From the NCBI GenBank assembly GCA_900764105.1, contig CAAFMS010000011.1:14972-78971 (forward strand): a stretch of DNA of 64,000 nt. Direction: 5' to 3'. The notes beneath the pieces are model-generated. The model searched no databases, was not told where the DNA came from, and was given only the letters and a program-made list of their open reading frames with translations. Every line of letters begins with the position of its first letter. The first letter of the stretch is position 1. Below are positions 25,533-34,451 of this stretch, one piece after another. Made by a program: the position numbers and the translations under genes. Origin of the DNA: Clostridia bacterium (GTDB lineage Bacteria > Bacillota > Clostridia > Christensenellales > Borkfalkiaceae).

Positions 25533-27022
25533 GGGAAGTAATATATAAGCCTACAAACACAGGCGGCGGTGTAATTGTTCAATACACGGATAGTTTCATA
25601 CTCGATAAGGGTATGAAGATTTCCGTACCGAACCAATATATCGCCGTCGTTTTTGATAACGAAAAAATAAGTTTCAGAGTCGAACCTTGCGTGGGTAAAG
25701 TAATTTTCAAGGAATACGGCAAGAACTTTCTCGGTCATACGATGAAAATCGCGTTTATTCACGTTACGGCGATACCCGAAATGCCGTGGGGTTTCGGCAA
25801 TATTCAGGTAAACAACGAAAGGCTGAAAGAAGCCTACCGCGTAGGCGCGAACGGTGCGTTTCAGATAAAAATTACCGATTTCACTAAACTTATGAGCGCG
25901 TTTTCGGGTAGCGGCGAAATTACCGTGGACGACGTTAAAGAAAAAGTTCTTTCGCTTATAAAAACGATAGGCGTCGAACTCGTCGGCGCGTGTTTTGCCA
26001 ATACCGACATATCGGTTTTCGAGATAAGTTCGCTCGTCGGCAAAATTCGTGAAGATTTGTTTGAAAAACTTTCAAAAGAAAGTAAACTCGCCGATATGGG
26101 TATTAAAATCGCCAACCTTACCGTAGCGGGCGTTCATGTCAACGAAGAAGACCTTGAACTTATTCGCGACAGAATAAACGGAAGCGAAGATACGAAAAGC
26201 GATGACGACGATGATTCGGACGACGACGGCGAAACGGTTAAGCTTCGCGAAGATGTACAAAAGTTTCAGTCGGAAATCTTAAAGAAAATGTCCGAAGAAA
26301 TTGCGGCGGCAGAAGCGCGCAGTAAGGACGCGAGCGAAAGAAAAATCACCGAGCAGATTGAAAATAATCGTCGCGCGACCGTTTCGACGGTTATGCAATA
26401 TATAAACGAACAACTCGACGAATTCGGCAAGACGATTTCTTCCGAACTCGACGAAAAAATTCAGGAAATGTTACCGCTCCGCGACGGCGCGCAGGAATCG
26501 ACGGTAGATTCTTTAACGCTTACGGCTGAAAATATTATATCAAACGCAACAACCGACGATGATTACGTTCCCGCGGCGGCAATGATTTACTCCAACGTGG
26601 AAGACAATCTTATACATAAATTCGGACTTATGCACGAAAACGAGAAGTTCCTGATCGATTTCCGCGATTATATGAAGATAGCCGAGCGCGCGAGAATAGG
26701 CAATCGTTATCTGCTTAAAAAGCGTAACGAAAACGGCTCGTTTACGACGTTTATGCCGCGTGTATATAAGGAAAACGATAACGGTGAGCCGTCGGTAGTC
26801 GAATCTTTGCCGATTGTGAGATTTATGCAAGCCGGGCTTAATGCGGAAGACGCATGGTATGCTTCCGAAATATGGACTACACTCAATCGTATAAGACATA
26901 AATCGGACGAAAACAAAGCGAAACTCAACGCGTTCTTTGCTAAAGAGGGAACTACGCAAAAAGAATATTTACTGTCTGCGCTCAAATTCTATAAAGAGAA
27001 CGGCTTATACACAAAGGATTGA
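25529..27022 (+). CDS. SPFH-domain protein (YdjI-like) with a long helical C-terminus
   Basis: The 497-aa product starts with about 210 residues resembling the virion-core/YdjI type of SPFH domain: GMKISVPNQYIAVVF, then PWGFGNIQVNNERLKEAYRV and GAFQIKITDFTKLMSAFSG. These proteins oligomerise on membranes. An acidic linker (about 220-235), a coiled coil and a helical C-terminal domain with FMQAGLNAEDAWY follow. No membrane helix is visible. In B. subtilis YdjI works beside PspA, an ESCRT-III superfamily member. Here the two following genes encode helical proteins, the second ESCRT-III-like. The SPFH assignment is by pattern. The C-terminal domain is not recognised. Confidence 0.7.
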   Translation: MREVIYKPTNTGGGVIVQYTDSFILDKGMKISVPNQYIAVVFDNEKISFRVEPCVGKVIFKEYGKNFLGHTMKIAFIHVTAIPEMPWGFGNIQVNNERLKEAYRVGANGAFQIKITDFTKLMSAFSGSGEITVDDVKEKVLSLIKTIGVELVGACFANTDISVFEISSLVGKIREDLFEKLSKESKLADMGIKIANLTVAGVHVNEEDLELIRDRINGSEDTKSDDDDDSDDDGETVKLREDVQKFQSEILKKMSEEIAAAEARSKDASERKITEQIENNRRATVSTVMQYINEQLDEFGKTISSELDEKIQEMLPLRDGAQESTVDSLTLTAENIISNATTDDDYVPAAAMIYSNVEDNLIHKFGLMHENEKFLIDFRDYMKIAERARIGNRYLLKKRNENGSFTTFMPRVYKENDNGEPSVVESLPIVRFMQAGLNAEDAWYASEIWTTLNRIRHKSDENKAKLNAFFAKEGTTQKEYLLSALKFYKENGLYTKD

Positions 27023-27036
27023 TGAGGAGATCGGTT

Positions 27037-28047
27037 ATGAAAAAATATACGCCTTCGGTAAAAAACAATAATCAGGTAAAAGACGAACTTATGCAGGAAA
27101 TGAAAGCGTTCCTGTATAGAATCGAAAAGGGCAAGTTCGGTAAAAATCTCGACAAAGATACCGTTAAGGAAGTTTACGATTCTTTGGCTAACGCTGCGGA
27201 CGGTCTCAGCGGAATTATCTTCACGGGCGACGAAGATTTGACTATGGTCAATGATAAAATAGGCTCGTGTCTTGCAAACGTAAAAAAGGCTCTCGAACAG
27301 GATTATAGCAATCGTCTTGTCGAAGCGGCGGACGATCTGTTGTATTATCTCGATTCGTTCAAAGCGATCGCCGACGGCGAAATAGATTATATCGACGAAG
27401 AAGAAATCAAGGCTAAAAAACTTTCCTGGTTGAAGCGCAGATTGTATGCCCGTCTTGACGAATTGAAGGAAATTAAGACGACCTTCGAACAGCAGGAAAA
27501 ACGTCTTGAAAAGGAAATCAAAGGGCTTGAAACTGACCTTTCCGAACTCGACGAAAAAATGCTCAATGAAGACAACGAACGCTTGATAAACGACTTATAC
27601 CGCAAGATTTCGGCTCTTAAAAGTAAACTCGATATGCTTAACGTAAGGCGTAGCAACTACTCTGCGTGCTTTAATATTCTCGATATAATTTACGCCAACG
27701 CGAGCGAGATTTTAACGGCAAGTCAGTTCAGCGTGGAAGAAGCGTCCAAGGCAAAAGTTCTGCTTAATATAGGCAAACTCAAAGCCGTCGTCAACGAACC
27801 GGATAAGGCAATCGCTATCCTTAAAGTTATGGATAAAGACATTAAGGCTATATACGAAAAGGTCAAGAGTATGGACGAAAAAGTATTCGGTTTGGATACG
27901 AAGCAAACGAGCGTAACCGACAGTGCGCTTGCGTATAAAGAAGAACTTATGCGTAAAAAACGCGAGAAAGAATTTAACGGCGAAAACCTTGACGAACTTG
28001 AAAGAGGCAAAGCCGCTTCAACGAAAAAAGTAGGGGAGAATAAATAA
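27037..28047 (+). CDS. Coiled-coil protein of the SPFH operon
   Basis: The 336-aa protein is almost wholly alpha-helical, with a strong coiled coil from about 125 to 205 (EQQEKRLEKEIKGLETDLSE) and no signal peptide or membrane segment. The C-terminal third (NIGKLKAVVNEPDKAIAILK) is helical and charged. I prefer the ATG at 27037 because GAGGAG lies seven bases upstream. The gap to the SPFH gene is 14 bases and to the next gene one base. Function unknown. By context it is a structural partner, and it could be a second, diverged ESCRT-III-type protein. Confidence 0.7.
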   Translation: MKKYTPSVKNNNQVKDELMQEMKAFLYRIEKGKFGKNLDKDTVKEVYDSLANAADGLSGIIFTGDEDLTMVNDKIGSCLANVKKALEQDYSNRLVEAADDLLYYLDSFKAIADGEIDYIDEEEIKAKKLSWLKRRLYARLDELKEIKTTFEQQEKRLEKEIKGLETDLSELDEKMLNEDNERLINDLYRKISALKSKLDMLNVRRSNYSACFNILDIIYANASEILTASQFSVEEASKAKVLLNIGKLKAVVNEPDKAIAILKVMDKDIKAIYEKVKSMDEKVFGLDTKQTSVTDSALAYKEELMRKKREKEFNGENLDELERGKAASTKKVGENK

Positions 28048-28048
28048 A

Positions 28049-28630
28049 ATGGCATTTTTCAAAACGAAACAAGAAAAGGAAATAATGGCGCAAATGGCTC
28101 GCGATGAGCAACTCGAAGTGTTCAACGACCAGATTAAAACTTTGCAAACCAAGCGCGAAGAATACGCTCGTATTGCCGCCGAAGCGGAAATCAACGGCGA
28201 TACGGGTATTTACGACGTCGCTTGTAACGCTTTAATAGAGCTTAACGACGTTATTTCGAGTTTAATGCAGACGAAAGCCAATTTCGATATTATAAACGTA
28301 TCAAATTCTATCGCGGTAAGTATGGCTACGGCTATGAATGCGCTCGACGGTATGGCGAGCAATAAAGCCCACCTGCCCGATATCCGTAAAATTCAGAAAG
28401 CGAATGCGAAGGTTGCAAAATATATGCGCACTATCAAAATTTCGCAAAAGGCAATGGCGGGAGCAATGCGTACTTCTAACCCGGCGAATAAGGCGAGAAG
28501 TCAGTCGGAAATCGATACCGTTCGCCCGATGATAGACGCCGCTCGTGCAAAATTAACCGGTTCCACACCCGTATCGAGCGACATCGACATCTCCGCCGAA
28601 ATCAACGCGGAAAAGAATAGGATTATATAA
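28049..28630 (+). CDS. ESCRT-III-like helical protein
   Basis: The 193-aa protein has a basic N-terminus, a long helix 1/helix 2 hairpin (about residues 15-85) and shorter helices after residue 90. The central pattern (AEAEINGDTGIYDVACNALI, LMQTKANFDIINVSNSIAVS, MATAMNALDGM) and the following DIRKIQKANAKVAKYMRTIK resemble the core of eukaryotic CHMP/Snf7 proteins in order and spacing. No membrane helix is seen. The operon context (SPFH plus coiled coil) parallels the known PspA-YdjI pairing. This is family resemblance judged by eye; PspA-like or plain helical-bundle proteins are alternatives. It starts one base after the preceding stop. Confidence 0.55.
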   Translation: MAFFKTKQEKEIMAQMARDEQLEVFNDQIKTLQTKREEYARIAAEAEINGDTGIYDVACNALIELNDVISSLMQTKANFDIINVSNSIAVSMATAMNALDGMASNKAHLPDIRKIQKANAKVAKYMRTIKISQKAMAGAMRTSNPANKARSQSEIDTVRPMIDAARAKLTGSTPVSSDIDISAEINAEKNRII

Positions 28631-28660
28631 GTTGTTTTTCACTAAAGACGAAAGGATATT

Positions 28661-28984
28661 ATGATTGGTAATAAAGTTTTTATTAATGCATGGCAGGATA
28701 GTATTCAAGAAATTGAAAAAAAGAAACAACAAGATGGATTGTTATTTATTACATGCCGCCATATTTCCACATTTATTGATAAAGAAGATTATATAAAAAA
28801 GCACGGGTTACTTCCAATTAAAGATTTATTTACCGATTCCAAATCGCCGATTAATGTATTCTTGTTGGGAAATGGAATTAGAATTAATACTAAAAAAAGA
28901 ACCATAGTTTTTCAAGGGGAAGAATGTGAAATTAAAAACTGCTTAGGTAGTAACTTATATATTAAGTTATATAGACGGAGATAA
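28661..28984 (+). pseudogene. AT-rich gene, probably truncated at its 3' end
   Basis: The 107-aa frame starts with AAAGG and ATG, 30 bases after the ESCRT-like gene. It reads GLLFITCRHISTFIDKEDYI and KKHGLLPIKDLFTDSKSPIN, then ends in LYRRR, where the sequence changes abruptly to a surface-protein gene. Base composition is much more A/T-rich than its neighbours. I do not recognise the family. The abrupt end suggests loss of the C-terminal part at a rearrangement junction near 28970-28985. Confidence 0.5.
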
Positions 28985-29402
28985 GGCGATCGGACACGAT
29001 TACGAGGAAAAGACGGTCGGCAGAACGTGCGAATCTTACGGCTATACCGTACATACCTGCAAGAATTGCGCGGACAGATACGTTACCGACTATGTAAAAC
29101 CCGCAGGACACGATTACGATAAGATAATCGTAAAAGCGGAAGAGGGAAAAGTTGGTTACACAAAGTACACCTGCAAAGAGTGTGATTATAACTATGTTTC
29201 GAACTTTGTAACGAGCGGTGACGATGGCTATCTCGAAGAAAACCCCGATCAGCCGACCGAGCCTGAACAGCCCGACAAACCGACAGAACCCGATAAACCC
29301 GAAAATCCGGATCAGCCTGAAAATCCCGATCAACCCGAAAATCCCGACGAGCATACGCACGTTTATGTTTTCGACGCGGTAGTAAGGGAACAGGAAAAGA
29401 CA
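28947..29402 (+). pseudogene. Surface-protein fragment without 5' end
   Basis: This stretch is in frame with the frame that continues at 29403. It encodes GHDYEEKTVGRTCESYGYTV and a second CxxC unit (TCKECDYNY), then repeated PEQPDKPTEP/ENPDQP sequence. These are hallmarks of clostridial secreted adhesin-like proteins. There is no start codon, ribosome binding site or signal peptide, so the 5' part has been lost at the 28.97-kb junction. The 58.6-kb lipoprotein has a similar Cys-rich repeat region. Confidence 0.6.
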
Positions 29403-30689
29403 ATGACGGTATCTTACGTTTGCGAGTGCGGGGATAATCGCACGGAGTTCGTGAAAGTGGAATTTACGAGCACGGATGACGGTGGCGGCGTAGTGCTGAT
29501 TCCGGGCGAAAACGGAGAACTCGACTTTGCGGTGCTTGAAGGAAAATATATCGTTACGGTAACGAACGATAACGGCGAGGAACTGATGGTTTACGAGGTG
29601 AATTTGGCGAAGAACGAACCTGTCGAACCCGAACAGCCCGATAAACCGACCGAACCTGAACAACCGAAAGAGCCTGAAAGCCCGGAAGAAACCAACAAGC
29701 CTTCCGCTCCGACAGAATCAGAAGGTAAAGACAAAACCGAAACGCCAAACGATATAAAGAGGCTTTTGTGTTCGGTTGCGTTGAATCCGAACGCGAGTTT
29801 CGTGTTGTTCGTAGGTCTTGGCTGCGAGAACAACGGGCTTGACGGAATAAAAGAATATTTGAAACCGTACAACCGAGATAACATAGCGTATTTTAATTGT
29901 CAGGACGTGGACGACGAGACGGAATACGGACTTGAAATACTGAAAGACTTTTGCGAAAAGGCAAAAGATTTGAAACGGGAAGAAGTGCCGATAAGCGAAC
30001 TTTGCATAGGGCTTAAATGCGGCGGAAGCGACGGGTTTTCGGGACTTACTGCAAACCCGCTCGTAGGAAAAATAACGGACAGAATAGTGGAAGAAGGCGG
30101 CTTAGCGATACTTACCGAAGTACCCGAGATGTTCGGAGCGGAAAGGCTTTTAATGAATAAGTGCGAAAGCCGCGAAGTGTACGAAAAGTACCGCGAAATG
30201 ATAGTGAATTTCAAGAAGTTCTATACAGATAACGGCTTTCCCGTGTACGAGAATCCGAGTCCGGGCAACAAAAAAGGCGGCATAACCACCTTGGAAGAAA
30301 AATCTCTCGGTTGCGTTGAAAAAGCGGGAAGTACGAAAATAGTAGACGTTTTATCTTACGGCGAACAGGTCAAAAAGCAAGGCGTATCGACCTTAAACGC
30401 GCCGGGTAACGACCTCATAGCGGCGACGGCTCTTGCCGCGAGCGGTTGTCAGATAGTGCTTTTAACGACGGGCAGAGGAACGCCGTTTTCGACTTTTGTT
30501 CCGACTTTTAAAATCTCGACGAACGATTATTTAGCGGAGAAAAAGAGCGGCTGGATTGATTTCAATGCGTATGAAATGGACGGGGAAGCCCTCTATAAGT
30601 CGATTATCATGGTAATTAACGGCGAAACGAAGTGTAAAAGCGAAGATATAAGAGAGATAGCCTTTTACAAAACGGGCGTCACGCTTTAA
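29403..30689 (+). CDS. Chimeric frame: surface-protein tail joined to altronate dehydratase C-terminus
   Basis: The frame opens with extracellular beta-rich and Pro/Glu-rich sequence (to about residue 118). It then becomes, within a few codons, the C-terminal 300 residues of altronate dehydratase UxaA: VLFVGLGCENN, GLKCGGSDGFSGLTANPLVG, LTEVPEMFGAERLLMNKC, YENPSPGNKKGGITTLEEKS and the normal end FYKTGVTL. UxaA is a cytoplasmic hexuronate-pathway enzyme, so a natural fusion to a secreted protein makes little sense. The N-terminal part of UxaA is missing. A deletion or assembly join near 29745 is likely, and the product is probably not functional. An exact 14-bp dispersed motif lies at 30594-30607. 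Confidence 0.6.
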   Translation: MTVSYVCECGDNRTEFVKVEFTSTDDGGGVVLIPGENGELDFAVLEGKYIVTVTNDNGEELMVYEVNLAKNEPVEPEQPDKPTEPEQPKEPESPEETNKPSAPTESEGKDKTETPNDIKRLLCSVALNPNASFVLFVGLGCENNGLDGIKEYLKPYNRDNIAYFNCQDVDDETEYGLEILKDFCEKAKDLKREEVPISELCIGLKCGGSDGFSGLTANPLVGKITDRIVEEGGLAILTEVPEMFGAERLLMNKCESREVYEKYREMIVNFKKFYTDNGFPVYENPSPGNKKGGITTLEEKSLGCVEKAGSTKIVDVLSYGEQVKKQGVSTLNAPGNDLIAATALAASGCQIVLLTTGRGTPFSTFVPTFKISTNDYLAEKKSGWIDFNAYEMDGEALYKSIIMVINGETKCKSEDIREIAFYKTGVTL

Positions 30690-30772
30690 TCCGGTTTATA
30701 AATTATGCGCCGTTAAAACTTAATGGGGTTTTTATCGGCTAAGAGATTTAATTTTAAACTATATTAAAAAGC

Positions 30773-30800
30773 AGGAAGACAGTCAAGTCTTCCTTTTTTT
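30773..30800 (+). terminator. Terminator after the uxaA fragment
   Basis: AGGAAGAC and GTCTTCCT around a 6-nt loop, followed by T residues. It also separates the convergent AraC gene. Confidence 0.8.
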
Positions 30801-30829
30801 GTGTTTTTACAGCCACGTATTTACTTTGT

Positions 30830-31720
30830 TTATTGCGTGTTTGTCGTGATTTCCGACCAGACGGGCAGTTCCGGAGCCGTAAACAGTCGTTTTCTGAAGC
30901 GCGACGGAGTTACGCCGTAACGCTGTTTGAATATTTTGTTGAAATACGAAAGCGAACTTACTCCGCATTCCATCGATATTTCCAAAATACTCTTTTTTGT
31001 GTAAGCAAGTTGGTCTGCGGCGTGGTCGAGCCGTTTAAGATTGAGATAGTCGGTAAGGGTCATACCCGTTCGGTCTTTAAAAACGCGGCAGATATGTTCG
31101 TGCGAGTAAAAGAACGGTTTAAGCACGTATTCAAGCCCCGAAACAAGACATTCGGCGTCGTTGAAACGATTTAAAAGCGAACTAAACCATTCCGACTGAA
31201 CGGTCTGAGCGTTTTCTCTCGAATCTACCTGAAGGGTAAGAAGTTGCAGGCATACGGCTTTCGCGTGTGCCATAATGAGATTTTCGTTTTTTCTTTCCGT
31301 TGCGAGAAACTGCGACATTTTTCCGAGTCGCTCTTCGAAAATTTCGAGTTCCTTTTCCGAAAGGAGAAATTTATATCGTAGTTTTCCGCTCATAAAATCG
31401 GTGTATAAATTAGGATCTATAAAATCGCAGAGTTGACGAAAGAAAACGGTTCGGATGATGACGTCTCTGTGTCTTGAGCGATTGTTCGCGTCTCTCAGAA
31501 AACAATGGGTGTCGCTCGGCTTTAAAAAGTAAATTTCCCCTTTCGAAAGCGTTTCGCACTCGCCGTTTATTATATGTCCGATAGACCCTTCTATCATATA
31601 AAAAATCTCGAAAAACGTATGGTCGTGCATGGCGTCGTCCTGATTGTCGGTCGTTTTCGTGAAAAACGGGACGGACGGCGACGTGAGCCAGTCGTTTAAA
31701 TGCCAGATAGCGTTTGTCAT
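30830..31720 (-). CDS. AraC-family regulator of the carbohydrate locus (1)
   Basis: The 296-aa protein has an N-terminal cupin-like sensor (HDHTFFEIFYMIEGSIGHII, residues about 33-52) and a C-terminal double helix-turn-helix (SILEISMECGVSSLSYFNKI). These regulators usually activate divergent sugar-utilisation genes on binding an oligosaccharide or monosaccharide. It is divergent from the rhamnosidase gene. No ribosome binding site is present, and the promoter -10 is six bases from the ATG, predicting a leaderless mRNA. Confidence 0.88.
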   Translation of the reverse strand: MTNAIWHLNDWLTSPSVPFFTKTTDNQDDAMHDHTFFEIFYMIEGSIGHIINGECETLSKGEIYFLKPSDTHCFLRDANNRSRHRDVIIRTVFFRQLCDFIDPNLYTDFMSGKLRYKFLLSEKELEIFEERLGKMSQFLATERKNENLIMAHAKAVCLQLLTLQVDSRENAQTVQSEWFSSLLNRFNDAECLVSGLEYVLKPFFYSHEHICRVFKDRTGMTLTDYLNLKRLDHAADQLAYTKKSILEISMECGVSSLSYFNKIFKQRYGVTPSRFRKRLFTAPELPVWSEITTNTQ

Positions 31721-31726
31721 GTTTCA

Positions 31727-31755
31727 ATTTTAACATCGGTAAACGCCGATGTCAA
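31727..31755 (-). promoter_or_regulatory. Promoter of AraC gene 1 with operator between -35 and -10
   Basis: TTGACA, 17 bases, TAAAAT on the minus strand. The spacer contains a perfect inverted repeat, ACATCGG (31733-31739) and CCGATGT (31746-31752), a probable regulator site. Confidence 0.75.
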
Positions 31756-31808
31756 TCAAAATATCAAAATAGAGCAAAAATATTATCAATATCAGTAAGG
31801 AAAAGAAC

Positions 31809-34448
31809 GTGTTCGAGGTTTATAATTTAAATGTAATTATGGAAATCGTGATAAAATGCGACAACAAGATAAATCCTTCGGCTGCAGATCCCGATAACGT
31901 GTGGTTTTCAGCCGTCGTAAGCGGCGGAATTGCGGACGGGTTCGTTTTTTCGATAAGCAAAGCGGGCGGGATTATATATAAAAAAGAGATAAAAGGCGGA
32001 TATTTCCCCGTTTTACGCCCGGGTATCGGGTTTTCGGAGAATACGAAATATCACTATGAAGCGATTGCTTATCTCGGAGAGAATGAAGTTGCGAGAAGTT
32101 CGGGAGAGTTCGTCACGGCGTTTACGCCCCGAAAGGCGAAGTGGGTTAAGGCAAAAACGGACGACGATTTTATACTTGTATTTTCAAAATCGTTTGACGT
32201 AAAGAAAAGAGACGAAAATTACCGCGCGTTTATATGCGGACTCGGTTTTTACGAAGCATACTTGAACGGGGAGAGGATAACCGACGGGTATTTCCTTCCG
32301 CTTGTTTCCGATTATTCGGAAAGGAAAAACGCCGATAATCCGCTTATTTACAAATCGGAAGGTTACAGAGTCTGCGCGAATGCGTTTGACGTCGGAAATC
32401 TTATAAAAGACGGGTCGAACACACTTGAAATCGTCGTCGGCGACGGATATTACAGAAATCTCGATAAAATCGAAGAGCCGTTTGTTTCTTATGGCGAAAA
32501 GAAAACAATTTTCGAGATAATATGCGGCGACGGCGAAAGCGCGGAGGTAGTCGCTATTAGCGACGAGTTTACCGCGGTGGAAAAGAAAAAATCAAAATCC
32601 TCGCTTTTCAACGGCGACTTCGTCGATTTTACGGTCGGTAAAAACGTAAAAAAAGAAAGATGCGTTTTGTCGGAAAGGGAAATGGGGCGGTTTGTTTTTC
32701 CCGCTCTCGGTTCGGATAAAATCGCAAGCGAAATATCGCCTGTAAAAAAATACGTTAAAGACGGCAAAACTATTTACGACTTCGGATATAATCACTCGGG
32801 CGCGCCGCGATTTCACGTCAAAGGAGAGAAAGGTAAAAAACTCGTTTTGTATTTCGCAGAACTTTTAAACAAGAACGGCGAATTAAACTTAGACACTTCG
32901 TCCTGGTCGGACTACAACGAAGAGTTAAAAACGAAACGCTCGATAGTTCAGAAATCGGAATATATATTAAGCGGCGGAACCGACGAGATAAAGCCGATGT
33001 TTTCATGGCGGTGCTATCGTTATTTATCCGCCGAAAGCGACGGAAATTTCGAGATAAGAGATATGAAATCGCTGTTTATAAGCGGCGACATCCGCGAAGA
33101 TATGAAATTCGCTTGTTCGGAAAAGATTTTCGAAGAAATTGTCGAAAAAAGCATTTTAACGCTTAAGGACAATTTCAGAAGCGGGCTTTTGACCGATTGT
33201 CCGCACAGAGAAAAGCGCGCGTATACGGGCGACGGTCAGATTGTGTGCGAGTCGGTTTTATACCTTTTCGACGGAATAAATTTTTATTCGAAATGGCTTG
33301 ACGACATTCTTCTTTCGCAAAGAGAGGATGGGTTTATACCTTACACCGCGCCGTGTATAAACGGAGGAGGGGGGTATGCATGGGGGGTTGCCGTCGCGGA
33401 AGTTCCGAACGATCTTTACGGAATTACGGGCGACGCGGAATACCTCCGCAAATCATTTTCCGCAATCGAAAGGTGGATAAATTATCTGTATCCCGAAATA
33501 TTCGGCGAAAAGACGAAAAGGGAAAGCGGCTGGCTTCTCGGCGACTGGTTGTCGCCCGAAATGTCCGTTTTCGACGCGCGTTATATGGGGGCGTTGTGTC
33601 TTTATAAGGCGTGCGACGTTCTGGAATTTTCCGCTCGCGAACTCGGAATCGCCGATAAGGAAAAATCGTATTCCGACCTGAAACACAGCGTAAAAAATCT
33701 TATCAATGAAGAGTTTTTCGATAAAAAGCATTCCGTTTATTCTCATGGGGTTCAGGGCGAAAACGTCATTCCGTTGCTTTTCGGAATCGTTCCCGAAGAA
33801 CACAGGGAAAAATTGAAAAGGAAAATTCGCGAAACGTACGAAAAAAACGGATACAAGTTCGATACGGGTATAATATCCACGCCGCTTTTAATCGATTGTC
33901 TTTGCGAAAACGGAATGGAAGATATTGCGTATAAATTACTTACGGCGACAGATTACCCGTCGTTTAAACAAATGCTTTCGGGAGAAACCACCCTTTCCGA
34001 GCATTGGTCAAAAAAATGGCCCGATTACAGAACGGGCAGGGGCGACGAGATAGTTAAAGGCGGAGGGGATCTTTCGCATTGTCACCCTATGTTTTCGAGC
34101 GTCGTTTCGAGAATAATAAAATACGGCGCGGGACTTAACCTTTCGGAACTTTATAAAGGAAACGTAATCATCGCTCCGAAATTTTCGGAAATCGGAAAGA
34201 CGTCGGTCGAAAAGGAAACTTTATTCGGTAAAATACGGGTGGAGATAACCCGCAACGACAATGAAACGGAAATAATCGCGAAAATTCCGAGCGGACTCAC
34301 CGCGGACGTAAGGCTTAAAAACGCAGAAAAAGTTTCCGTCAACGGACTTTCGGTTTCTGTCGGCGACGGAGATACGAAAAATTTAAAATTACCTGCGGGA
34401 AACTACGTTTTCGGATATGCCGAAAAGAATAAGAATATGCAGAGGTGA
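31809..34448 (+). CDS. GH78-like alpha-L-rhamnosidase
   Basis: The 879-aa protein has no signal peptide, so it should act in the cytoplasm on imported oligosaccharides. Its layout matches bacterial rhamnosidases: an N-terminal fibronectin-like part (about 1-105), a beta-sandwich carrying FYEAYLNGERITDGYFLPLV, and an alpha/alpha barrel from about 420. The barrel holds the catalytic-region motif LLTDCPHREKRAYTGDGQIV (the family usually has CPQRDERxGWTGDA), and the protein ends in a beta domain. The GTG start at 31809 is chosen because AAGG lies upstream at normal spacing; the ATG at 31839 has no such site. It begins a tightly spaced rightward operon. Confidence 0.8.
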   Translation: MFEVYNLNVIMEIVIKCDNKINPSAADPDNVWFSAVVSGGIADGFVFSISKAGGIIYKKEIKGGYFPVLRPGIGFSENTKYHYEAIAYLGENEVARSSGEFVTAFTPRKAKWVKAKTDDDFILVFSKSFDVKKRDENYRAFICGLGFYEAYLNGERITDGYFLPLVSDYSERKNADNPLIYKSEGYRVCANAFDVGNLIKDGSNTLEIVVGDGYYRNLDKIEEPFVSYGEKKTIFEIICGDGESAEVVAISDEFTAVEKKKSKSSLFNGDFVDFTVGKNVKKERCVLSEREMGRFVFPALGSDKIASEISPVKKYVKDGKTIYDFGYNHSGAPRFHVKGEKGKKLVLYFAELLNKNGELNLDTSSWSDYNEELKTKRSIVQKSEYILSGGTDEIKPMFSWRCYRYLSAESDGNFEIRDMKSLFISGDIREDMKFACSEKIFEEIVEKSILTLKDNFRSGLLTDCPHREKRAYTGDGQIVCESVLYLFDGINFYSKWLDDILLSQREDGFIPYTAPCINGGGGYAWGVAVAEVPNDLYGITGDAEYLRKSFSAIERWINYLYPEIFGEKTKRESGWLLGDWLSPEMSVFDARYMGALCLYKACDVLEFSARELGIADKEKSYSDLKHSVKNLINEEFFDKKHSVYSHGVQGENVIPLLFGIVPEEHREKLKRKIRETYEKNGYKFDTGIISTPLLIDCLCENGMEDIAYKLLTATDYPSFKQMLSGETTLSEHWSKKWPDYRTGRGDEIVKGGGDLSHCHPMFSSVVSRIIKYGAGLNLSELYKGNVIIAPKFSEIGKTSVEKETLFGKIRVEITRNDNETEIIAKIPSGLTADVRLKNAEKVSVNGLSVSVGDGDTKNLKLPAGNYVFGYAEKNKNMQR

Positions 34449-34451
34449 AAA

